7,146 nt of DNA from Coriobacteriia bacterium (GTDB lineage: Bacteria; Actinomycetota; Coriobacteriia; Coriobacteriales; UBA8131), in assembly GCA_003509825.1 (NCBI GenBank), contig DOMT01000081.1, forward strand, positions 1 to 7,146, in the 5' to 3' direction. This document shows, piece after piece, positions 1 through 5,421 of the stretch. The notes beneath the pieces were generated by a model, which was not told the origin of the DNA, searched no databases, and saw only the letters and a program-made list of their open reading frames with translations. The translations under genes were made by a program, and so were the position numbers. Positions within the stretch are counted from its first letter, which is position 1; every line of letters begins with the position of its first letter.

Positions 1-150
1 CCCCCCGGTGGGCACCCGGGAGGTGCTCCCAAGGGGCACCCGGGCGGTCATCCCGGTGGCGGCCATCCCGCAGGTGTGCCTAAGGGGCATCCGGGAGGAC
101 ACCCGGCAGGTATTCCCAAAGGTCATCCCGGTGGACATCCGGGTGGTGTG
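1..150 (+). repeat. In-frame His-Pro-Gly-Gly tandem repeat at the N-terminus of AhbD
   Basis: Read in the ahbD frame, the first 50 codons carry eight histidines (codons 5, 13, 17, 22, 30, 34, 42, 46), each followed by proline and mostly flanked by Gly-Gly. A higher-order unit of about 12 residues, PKGHPGGHP-x-G followed by a hydrophobic residue, can be seen: a 17-residue version at bases 28-78, then 12-residue versions at 79-114 and 115-150. The repeat continues to base 1, so its full length is unknown. Such a stretch should be unstructured and could bind metal or heme; that function is inference. The DNA copies have drifted at synonymous positions, so this is a protein-level repeat rather than a recent DNA duplication. 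Confidence 0.9.
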
Positions 151-1275
151 CCCGGCGGCGCTCGCTCCATGGGCTTTCGTCCCGGTGGCGGTTCCGCATC
201 GTTGGCTTACGAGGAGCGCACCGGCATCAAAGCTCCGCGCATCATCGCCTGGGAGATCACGCGTAGCTGCAATCTTTCCTGCGCGCACTGCAGGGCGGCT
301 TCCGAGTTCGGTCATTATCCCGGCGAGCTCAGCCTCGACGAGATCAAAAAGGTCATCGACAACATTACGAGTATCACCAATCCGATTCTCATCCTCACCG
401 GCGGTGAGCCTTTGCTGCGCCCCGATATCTGGGAGATCGCCGAGTACGCGCACGAAAAGGGTGCCATGCCGACGATCGGTACCAACGCCACACTCGTTAC
501 CGACGAGATCGCACAGAAGATGGCCGATGCCCGCATTCCCCGCGTCTCGGTTTCGCTCGACTTTCCCAACGCCGAGGAGCACGACAACTTCCGTGGCGAG
601 AAGGGCTGCTTCGACGATTCGGTGCGCGGCATCAAGTTGATGCAAAAGCACGGGGTCGGCGTACAGGTGAACATGACGGTCACCGCCATGAACCACACCC
701 GCATCCGTGATATGCACCGGATGTGTCTCGATTTAGGAGTCGACGCCTTCCACGTCTTTTTGCTCGTGCCTACCGGTCGTGGTGAGAACCTGCGCGAGGT
801 GGAGCTCAGCCCGCAGCAGTACGAGGACGCACTGACCTTGGCCTACGACCTGCAACAGGAGTCGCCGCTGCACATCAAGCCCACCGATGCTCCGCAGTAT
901 TATCGCATCGTACATCAAAAGGCCCGCGCGGCGGGGTCGCAGGTAACGGCTGAGCAATACGGCCTGGACGCCATGACCCGCGGTTGTCTCGGCGGCATCA
1001 CCTTTTGCTTTATCAGCCACATCGGCGACGTGCAGCCCTGCGGTTACTTCGACATGCAACTCGGTAATGTTAAAGAACAGGATTATTCGGATATCTGGAC
1101 GAACTCACCGGTATTCAAGGATCTACGCGATTACAGCCTGCTCAAAGGCAAGTGCGGCGCCTGTGAATACAAGGGCGTATGCGGCGGCTGTCGCGCCCGC
1201 GCGCTCGCCAACACGGGCGACTACCTGGATGAAGAACCCTACTGTGCATACGTGCCGAGAAATTGGAAGGCTTAA
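1..1275 (+). CDS. ahbD: AhbD-type radical SAM heme b synthase, 5'-truncated by window edge
   Basis: Likely catalyses the last step of the siroheme-dependent heme route: oxidative decarboxylation of two propionates of iron-coproporphyrin III to the vinyl groups of heme b, in the cytoplasm, using S-adenosylmethionine and Fe-S clusters. Counting from window base 1, residues 1-50 are a His-Pro-Gly-Gly repeat. The radical SAM core follows, with C90-x3-C94-x2-C97 inside TRSCNLSCAHCRA and GGEP at 134-137. A SPASM-like C-terminus has C329, C336, C347, then C385-x2-C388-x5-C394-x2-C397, and C415. The string IAWEITRSCNL...HCRA is AhbD style; AhbC and NirJ usually have RRCNLxCxHCY. The frame is open back to base 1, so the GTG at 76 and the ATG at 169 (no Shine-Dalgarno) are probably internal, and 424 residues are visible. 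The stop overlaps the next start (TAATG), implying translational coupling to the decarboxylase. The enzyme class is secure; AhbD rather than another SPASM enzyme rests on these motifs plus context. Confidence 0.85.
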   Translation, partial: PPGGHPGGAPKGHPGGHPGGGHPAGVPKGHPGGHPAGIPKGHPGGHPGGVPGGARSMGFRPGGGSASLAYEERTGIKAPRIIAWEITRSCNLSCAHCRAASEFGHYPGELSLDEIKKVIDNITSITNPILILTGGEPLLRPDIWEIAEYAHEKGAMPTIGTNATLVTDEIAQKMADARIPRVSVSLDFPNAEEHDNFRGEKGCFDDSVRGIKLMQKHGVGVQVNMTVTAMNHTRIRDMHRMCLDLGVDAFHVFLLVPTGRGENLREVELSPQQYEDALTLAYDLQQESPLHIKPTDAPQYYRIVHQKARAAGSQVTAEQYGLDAMTRGCLGGITFCFISHIGDVQPCGYFDMQLGNVKEQDYSDIWTNSPVFKDLRDYSLLKGKCGACEYKGVCGGCRARALANTGDYLDEEPYCAYVPRNWKA

Positions 1276-2321
1276 TGGATACGACGAAAGAAAAAACCTC
1301 CGACGATTTATTCACCGCCGAGCAAAAGGAGCTGCTGGCGCTCGCACAGTCCAAGTTCCCCATCACCGCCGACCCTTATGCGGCGCTCGGCGAGCAGATG
1401 GGCATGACCGGCGATGAGGCCTATGCGGTGATGCAAAGCCTGCACGACGCGGGTTATATCCGGCGTTTGGGGCCGGCCTTCAACTCCTATCGGTTGGGGT
1501 ATGTGTCTACGCTCTGTGCAGTTTCGGTTCCCGACGAAAAACTCGAATCGGTGACGGAATACATCAACGGTTTCTACAATATCACCCACAATTACCTGCG
1601 GGAGAACGACTACAACGTCTGGTTTACGGTCATCGCCCACGGCGACGCCGAACTCCAGCGCATCGTCGGACTGGTTGAGGAAAACGCCGGTTCGCAGGTC
1701 TTGCAATTGCCCGCCTTGCGTCTGTTTAAGATCAAGGTGGACTTCAACGTCAAAGGTGTGGCCCGTGCCGCCGAGAAGCGTCAGGCCATGATACCTAAAA
1801 ACGTTGTGCCCATCGAGGTGACGGATGACGATATCGCCATCATACGCGCTGCGCAGGTCGACATTCTCGCAGGTCGTTACCCCTTCAAAGACATCGCCGA
1901 GGAAGTCTCCCGGCGCACCGGCAAAACCGTCCGGGAAGAACAGGTCGTCGACACGTTGCAGGGCTGGAGAAACAACGGTACAATTCGTCGGTTCGGTATT
2001 ACACTCTTTCACCAAAAGGCCGGCTTCGACTTCAACGTCATGGGAGTTTGGGATGTAAAGGACGAGCAGGTTGAAGAGGCCGGGGCCATCATGGCGATGC
2101 AGGATGAAATCTCGCATTGTTATGAGCGTCCGCGGGTTCGAGACTGGCAGAGTAACCTCTACACCATGATTCACGGTCAGAGTCTCGAGCAGTGTGACGA
2201 GGCGATCGCTTCGATACGAAGCGCGCTCGCCGCAGGTGGGATCGAAGTGGAACAACCGCAGAAGCTGTATACGCTCCGTGAGCTTAAAAAGAAAAGTATG
2301 AAATACTTCTATGAGGAATAA
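1275..2321 (+). CDS. ahbAB: Siroheme decarboxylase, AhbA-AhbB fusion (NirDL-like)
   Basis: Predicted to remove two acetate carboxylates from siroheme to give 12,18-didecarboxysiroheme, the step after siroheme in the alternative heme pathway. The 348-residue chain has two Lrp/AsnC-like halves. Residues about 13-158 resemble AhbA (helix-turn-helix-like start, GPAFNSYRLGYVSTL at 66-80, THNYLRENDYNVWFT at 104-118, LFKIKVDF near 150-157). Residues about 182-325 resemble AhbB (RRFGITLFHQKAGF at 238-251, SHCYERP at 280-286, NLYTMIHG at 294-301). AhbA and AhbB are commonly separate subunits of about 150-180 residues forming a heterodimer; here a linker of roughly 20 residues joins them. H105 and H281 are the histidines equivalent in the two halves and are candidates for heme contact. 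The ATG at 1275 is chosen over an in-frame TTG at 1263 because it gives the TAATG overlap with ahbD and follows GGAAGG at 1265-1270. Related NirD/NirL proteins act in heme d1 synthesis, but no d1 genes are seen here. Confidence 0.88.
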   Translation: MDTTKEKTSDDLFTAEQKELLALAQSKFPITADPYAALGEQMGMTGDEAYAVMQSLHDAGYIRRLGPAFNSYRLGYVSTLCAVSVPDEKLESVTEYINGFYNITHNYLRENDYNVWFTVIAHGDAELQRIVGLVEENAGSQVLQLPALRLFKIKVDFNVKGVARAAEKRQAMIPKNVVPIEVTDDDIAIIRAAQVDILAGRYPFKDIAEEVSRRTGKTVREEQVVDTLQGWRNNGTIRRFGITLFHQKAGFDFNVMGVWDVKDEQVEEAGAIMAMQDEISHCYERPRVRDWQSNLYTMIHGQSLEQCDEAIASIRSALAAGGIEVEQPQKLYTLRELKKKSMKYFYEE

Positions 2322-2340
2322 TTTTCGGTTTCGCCGAAAA
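2322..2340 (+). other. Perfect 7-bp hairpin between ahbAB and hemL
   Basis: TTTTCGG at 2322-2328 pairs with CCGAAAA at 2334-2340 around a 5-base loop, starting immediately after the ahbAB stop codon. No T-run follows on the plus strand, so it does not look like an intrinsic terminator in the direction of transcription. It could be an RNA processing or stability element separating the ahb and hemL messages. The remaining 44 bases to hemL show nothing else except the Shine-Dalgarno. Confidence 0.5.
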
Positions 2341-2384
2341 ACGGGTAGGAAGAACCAAAGAGCGAGATAGGACGACAGGAAGAT

Positions 2385-3689
2385 ATGCCGATCGGTCATG
2401 GGGCACGAAAAGAATCACAGCGGTTATTTACTGAGGCGCAGGCCTTGATTCCCGGAGGGGTCAACTCACCCGTAAGAGCTTATCGCTCGGTGGGGGAGAC
2501 GCCGGTGTTTTACGACCGGGCGGACGGTGCCTACGTTTGGGACGTCGACGGTAACAAGTACACCGACTTCGTCGGCTCCTGGGGCCCGATGATCCTCGGA
2601 CACCGCCCCGCCGCCGTCATGCAGGCGGTCGCCGATCAGCTGACCCGCGGCACCTCCTACGGTGCTCCCTGCGAGGCCGAGGTGATCCTTGCCGAGAAAA
2701 TCGTCTCGCTGGTTCCCAACATCGATATGGTGCGCATGGTGTCTTCGGGTACCGAGGCGACCATGAGCGCACTGCGCCTCGCCCGCGGTTACACCAAGCG
2801 CGAGAAAATCATCAAGTTCGAGGGTAATTACCACGGACACAGCGACGCACTGCTGGTGTCTGCGGGTTCCGGCGTGGCAACGCTTTCGATCCCCGGTACC
2901 CCGGGTGTGACCGAGGGCACCGCCAAAGATACGCTGGTGGCCCGCTATAACGACCTCGATTCCGTTGCAGCGCTGTTTGCAGCACATAAAGATCAGATTG
3001 CGGCGATCATCGTCGAGCCCATCGCCGGCAACATGGGGCTGGTGCCTCCGCTGCCCGGCTTTCTCGAGGGCTTGCGTACGCTTTGCGACGACAACGGTAC
3101 CGTGCTGCTGTTCGACGAAGTCATCAGCGGCTTCAGGGCATCGCTCGGTGGCGCCCAGGAGCTCTTCGGCATACAGGCCGATCTGGTGACCTTCGGCAAG
3201 ATCATCGGCGGCGGTTTTCCCGTCGGCTGCTTTGCCGGACGCGCCGATATCATGAAGTGTCTCGCGCCTTCGGGTCCCGTCTATCAGGCCGGTACGCTTT
3301 CGGGTAATCCGATCGCCATGGCCGCCGGCATCGCCACCTTAAGCGAACTGGCAAAAGGCGACGGCGCCATCTACAAACGTCTCGATGCCAAAGGAGCCTT
3401 GCTCAAGCAGGGTCTTAAAGATGCGGTATCGGGCTCTGATATCCAAGCCTGCGTGCAGAGCTTGGGCTCCCTTGCTACGATATTTTTCACGCCGGGACCG
3501 GTTACGGATTGGCAAAGCGCCTCGCTTTCCGACACCGAGCTGTTCTCGCGCTATTTCAAACTCATGCTCCGGCGCGGTTTTATCATCGCCCCGTCGCAGT
3601 ATGAGTGCCTTTTTGTATCAGATGCCCACACCGAGGAGGACATCATCGCGTTTACAAGCGCGGTGAAAGATGTGCTGTGTGAGCTTTGA
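2385..3689 (+). CDS. hemL: Glutamate-1-semialdehyde 2,1-aminomutase
   Basis: PLP-dependent cytoplasmic enzyme that converts glutamate-1-semialdehyde to 5-aminolevulinate, the second step after HemA in the C5 pathway. The protein has 434 residues, the usual length for the family. Visible class-III aminotransferase landmarks are FVGSWGPMILGH at 62-73, the phosphate-binding SSGTEATMSA at 120-129, FEGNYHGHSD at 145-154, LLFDEVISGFR at 241-251 with D244 for the pyridine nitrogen, and the Schiff-base lysine K272 in VTFGKIIGGGFPVG. The N-terminal segment LIPGGVNSPVRAY (21-33) is typical of HemL and separates it from ornithine or acetylornithine aminotransferases. The ATG at 2385 follows AGGA at 2377-2380. 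The gene ends with back-to-back TGA and TAG. It lies 63 bp after ahbAB and 41 bp before the tRNA-Glu gene on the same strand, with no clear terminator on either side. Confidence 0.97.
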   Translation: MPIGHGARKESQRLFTEAQALIPGGVNSPVRAYRSVGETPVFYDRADGAYVWDVDGNKYTDFVGSWGPMILGHRPAAVMQAVADQLTRGTSYGAPCEAEVILAEKIVSLVPNIDMVRMVSSGTEATMSALRLARGYTKREKIIKFEGNYHGHSDALLVSAGSGVATLSIPGTPGVTEGTAKDTLVARYNDLDSVAALFAAHKDQIAAIIVEPIAGNMGLVPPLPGFLEGLRTLCDDNGTVLLFDEVISGFRASLGGAQELFGIQADLVTFGKIIGGGFPVGCFAGRADIMKCLAPSGPVYQAGTLSGNPIAMAAGIATLSELAKGDGAIYKRLDAKGALLKQGLKDAVSGSDIQACVQSLGSLATIFFTPGPVTDWQSASLSDTELFSRYFKLMLRRGFIIAPSQYECLFVSDAHTEEDIIAFTSAVKDVLCEL

Positions 3690-3730
3690 TAGTGGAGGGA
3701 AGTGTCGGTAACGGTGCTTCCGATAAACCC

Positions 3731-3806
3731 GTCCCCATCGTCTAGCGGCCAAGGACGCCGGCTTCTCAGGCCGGAAACGGAGATTCGAATTCTTCTGGGG
3801 ACACCA
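3731..3806 (+). tRNA. tRNA-Glu (anticodon CTC) with encoded CCA
   Basis: A full cloverleaf can be folded. Acceptor 3731-3737 (GTCCCCA) pairs with 3796-3802 (TGGGGAC). The D stem is 3740-3743 with 3753-3756, and G18G19 are at 3747-3748. The anticodon stem CCGGC/GCCGG is 3758-3762 with 3770-3774, enclosing loop TTCTCAG with anticodon CTC at 3765-3767. The variable loop is 4 nt. The T arm is GGAGA/TCTTC at 3779-3783 and 3791-3795 around TTCGAAT. The discriminator is A3803, followed by genomic CCA. Glutamate identity features known from E. coli are present: G1:C72, U2:A71, U11:A24, U13.G22 with A46, no base 47, A37. C56, needed for 5-aminolevulinate formation in Euglena plastids, is also present. 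Odd points are the T-stem closing pair A53:U61 instead of near-invariant G53:C61, a G50.U64 wobble, and G38. It reads GAG only. Its position between hemL and hemX suggests it supplies glutamyl-tRNA to HemA; co-transcription is inferred from strand, spacing and lack of a terminator. Confidence 0.93.
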
Positions 3807-3810
3807 TGAG

Positions 3811-3848
3811 AGACGTCGGTTTTGCGTGTGAGCGACAAAGCGACGACT
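3811..3848 (+). other. Imperfect hairpin between tRNA-Glu and hemX
   Basis: AGaCGTCG at 3811-3818 can pair with CGACGaCT at 3841-3848 (seven pairs and one A-A mismatch). A further short TTT/AAA and G/C pairing inside leads to a loop of about ten bases. It begins five bases after the tRNA CCA end. No T-run follows, so it does not resemble an intrinsic terminator; a role in tRNA 3' processing or in shielding the downstream message is possible but unproven. GAGG at 3862-3865 then serves as Shine-Dalgarno for the next gene. Confidence 0.4.
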
Positions 3849-3871
3849 CCTGTGTTTAAGCGAGGTAGTGT

Positions 3872-4696
3872 ATGGAACTGGCATCTATTCTGCTGGTTTG
3901 CGTTTCGGCGGTGCTGTATCTGGCGGCCGCTTTGTTATACGCATATCAGTTGAAGACGCGCTCGGATAAGTATATATCCGTGCAGGACCGGGTTTCCGGA
4001 GCGGCGTTGCTGTGTCAAACGCTGTTGATCGGAGCCATGGCATCAAACCTTTCGGGAACACCACTTCAGGGGGCCAACATCTTGATGTTGGCATCGTGGT
4101 CCGTCATGGTCGTGTATTTCATTTTCGAAAAGATCACCCGTCGGCGCACGTACGGCGCCTTCATCGTGCCGATCGTTTTGATCGCCATGGTGATGGCCTG
4201 GGAGCTCGGCGCGGCGGTTGCGCCGGACGGCGGCAATGCGGTTTATAAGGATTGGCCGCTGCTCGTGGTGCACATCGTCGCCTACTTTGTGGCTGCGGCG
4301 ATTTTCATCTTCGGTGGCGCCAGCGCCATCATGCTGCTGTATCAGGAGCGGCAGATCAAAAGAAAAAGTGCCGACGTGGTGGAGAGCAGACTTCCGGGGC
4401 TTTCGTTTCTCAAGAAGGTCATGCGTCGCACCATCGTTATCGGTTTGCCTATCTTTTTGCTCGGCATCCTGCTCGGCATCGTTAGGGCCATGGGCACTCC
4501 CGATATCAGTCCCACCTGGTGGATGTCACCGCGCATCATACTGTCATTTATAGTTTTGGCCGTATCGTTGGTGGTGTTGGCGCAGTCCTACATCACCCGT
4601 ACATCGGCAGGCACCGTTGCGAAGACCTATGTCGTCAACGCCGTACTGGTGCTGATACTGACGGTGCTCTCGGCCATCCTTCCGATGTTAGGTTAA
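3872..4696 (+). CDS. hemX: HemX-like integral membrane protein (CcsA/cytochrome c assembly family)
   Basis: The 274-residue protein has about eight hydrophobic helices, at roughly 4-26, 43-60, 69-86, 95-116, 130-157, 186-206, 220-241 and 252-272. That is the length and topology of Bacillus subtilis HemX, which lies in a hem operon and lowers the amount of HemA. The segment LLVVHIVAYFVAAAIF (130-145), with H134, matches the conserved histidine region of the CcsA/HemX family. The tryptophan-rich WWD heme-handling motif of true CcsA cytochrome c synthases is not seen; only TWWMSP occurs near 215. I therefore favour a HemX-type role over a cytochrome c synthase. The ATG at 3872 is preceded by GAGG at 3862-3865. 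It lies 65 bp after the tRNA and 14 bp before the precorrin-2 dehydrogenase gene, so it belongs to the same transcription unit as hemA. The membrane family is sure; the regulatory role is inferred from homology and position. Confidence 0.82.
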   Translation: MELASILLVCVSAVLYLAAALLYAYQLKTRSDKYISVQDRVSGAALLCQTLLIGAMASNLSGTPLQGANILMLASWSVMVVYFIFEKITRRRTYGAFIVPIVLIAMVMAWELGAAVAPDGGNAVYKDWPLLVVHIVAYFVAAAIFIFGGASAIMLLYQERQIKRKSADVVESRLPGLSFLKKVMRRTIVIGLPIFLLGILLGIVRAMGTPDISPTWWMSPRIILSFIVLAVSLVVLAQSYITRTSAGTVAKTYVVNAVLVLILTVLSAILPMLG

Positions 4697-4698
4697 CC

Positions 4699-4703
4699 GG
4701 AGG
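4699..4703 (+). promoter_or_regulatory. Strong Shine-Dalgarno fixing the precorrin-2 dehydrogenase start
   Basis: GGAGG lies seven bases before the ATG at 4711. The reading frame is open upstream to an ATG at 4519, inside hemX, but this ribosome site and the homology beginning just after 4711 show that 4711 is the real start. Confidence 0.85.
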
Positions 4704-4710
4704 AAATACT

Positions 4711-5421
4711 ATGACGTATCAAAATCCCAAGTACCCGCTCTTTGCAGACATGAGCGGGCAGAAAGTCTTCGTTATCGGTGCCGGTAACGTGGCCGAGCGC
4801 AAGATCGAGACGCTTGTCAGATACGGTGCCAAGGTCAACGTGATCGCACCTGAGGCAACCGCGCGCATCCATGAACTTGTGGAGGAGGGGAGCGTGGTCT
4901 ACGAGCAGCGTGCCTATTGTCCGGGCGATTTGAAGGATGCCTTTCTCGTAATTTGTGCTACCGATAACCAGGCGCTGAATGCGCAGGTATTCGAGGAGGC
5001 CAAAAGCCACGGTAGACTGGTGAATGTGGTGGACGCTCCGGAGCTTTGCAATTTCTACGTGCCCTCCATCGTAGCGCGAGGGCCGCTTCAGATAGCCATC
5101 TCCACATCGGGAGCCGCACCGACCGTGGCCAAGAAATTGCGTCGCGAACTCAGCGAGCGTTACGGCGAGGAGTGGGGCACCTATGTTTCACTCTTAGGAG
5201 AGCTACGTGCTCTCGTGCTCGAGCGTGTGCCCGGTGGTGAGGAGGAACACAAGCCGATCTTTTCGATGTTGGCCGCCTCCGATCTCTACGAGCGTGTGGC
5301 AGCAGGGGAAACCCTCGATATCGAGGGTTTATATGAGGAGTTGGTCGTGCCGTTCGGGGAGACGGTTACGACTTCGTCCGAAAAGCCGAACACCTATGAA
5401 AGGGCAGGTGTAAGCTTATGA
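4711..5421 (+). CDS. sirC: Precorrin-2 dehydrogenase (CysG N-terminal / SirC / Met8p-type)
   Basis: Predicted NAD-dependent oxidation of precorrin-2 to sirohydrochlorin, which after iron insertion gives the siroheme consumed by the Ahb enzymes. The 236-residue protein starts with a Rossmann fold: VFVIGAGNVAERK at 19-31, then a basic-residue-free second strand VNVIAPEA (42-49), CATDNQALN at 82-90, and VNVVDAPELCNFYVPS at 104-119. D108 sits where CysG and Met8p have their essential aspartate. RGPLQIAISTSGAAP (123-137) and KKLRRELSERYG (141-152) are the family's dimerisation-region signatures. There is no uroporphyrinogen methyltransferase domain, so this is a stand-alone SirC/Met8p-like protein; whether it also inserts iron cannot be told from sequence. 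Its stop codon overlaps the hemA start in ATGA, indicating translational coupling. This coupling links the siroheme branch to the first committed enzyme of the pathway, fitting an organism that routes heme through siroheme. The symbol sirC is used by analogy. Confidence 0.92.
   Translation: MTYQNPKYPLFADMSGQKVFVIGAGNVAERKIETLVRYGAKVNVIAPEATARIHELVEEGSVVYEQRAYCPGDLKDAFLVICATDNQALNAQVFEEAKSHGRLVNVVDAPELCNFYVPSIVARGPLQIAISTSGAAPTVAKKLRRELSERYGEEWGTYVSLLGELRALVLERVPGGEEEHKPIFSMLAASDLYERVAAGETLDIEGLYEELVVPFGETVTTSSEKPNTYERAGVSL

Noticed and set aside
76..78. GTG as start codon of ahbD
   Set aside because: It is one of the valine codons inside the His repeat, the frame is open to base 1, and the repeat continues upstream of it.
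1..150. CRISPR-like or DNA-level direct repeat
   Set aside because: Units are adjacent, in frame, differ synonymously and have no unique spacers; it is a protein repeat.
1..1275. AhbC or NirJ identity for the radical SAM protein
   Set aside because: Those families carry an RRCNLxCxHCY-type cluster motif, whereas this protein has IAWEITRSCNLSCAHCRA and the AhbD-style CGGCRARA...EEPYC ending.
1308..2399. Long minus-strand open frame (363 codons) opposite ahbAB
   Set aside because: It lies wholly over a well-supported gene, has no recognisable motif, and long antisense frames are expected in G+C-rich coding DNA.
3686..3714. Possible sigma-70-type promoter for the tRNA (TTGATA at 3686-3691, TAACGG 17 bases later)
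   Set aside because: The -35 is good, but the -10 matches TATAAT at too few positions and there is no other support.
3698..3721. GGAAG/CTTCC hairpin ahead of the tRNA
   Set aside because: Only five pairs around a 14-base loop with no T-run; too weak to call as terminator or regulatory element.
4519..4710. N-terminal extension of the precorrin-2 dehydrogenase starting at 4519
   Set aside because: The added residues are out-of-frame hemX sequence, and the strong GGAGG before 4711 with homology starting there fixes the shorter form.
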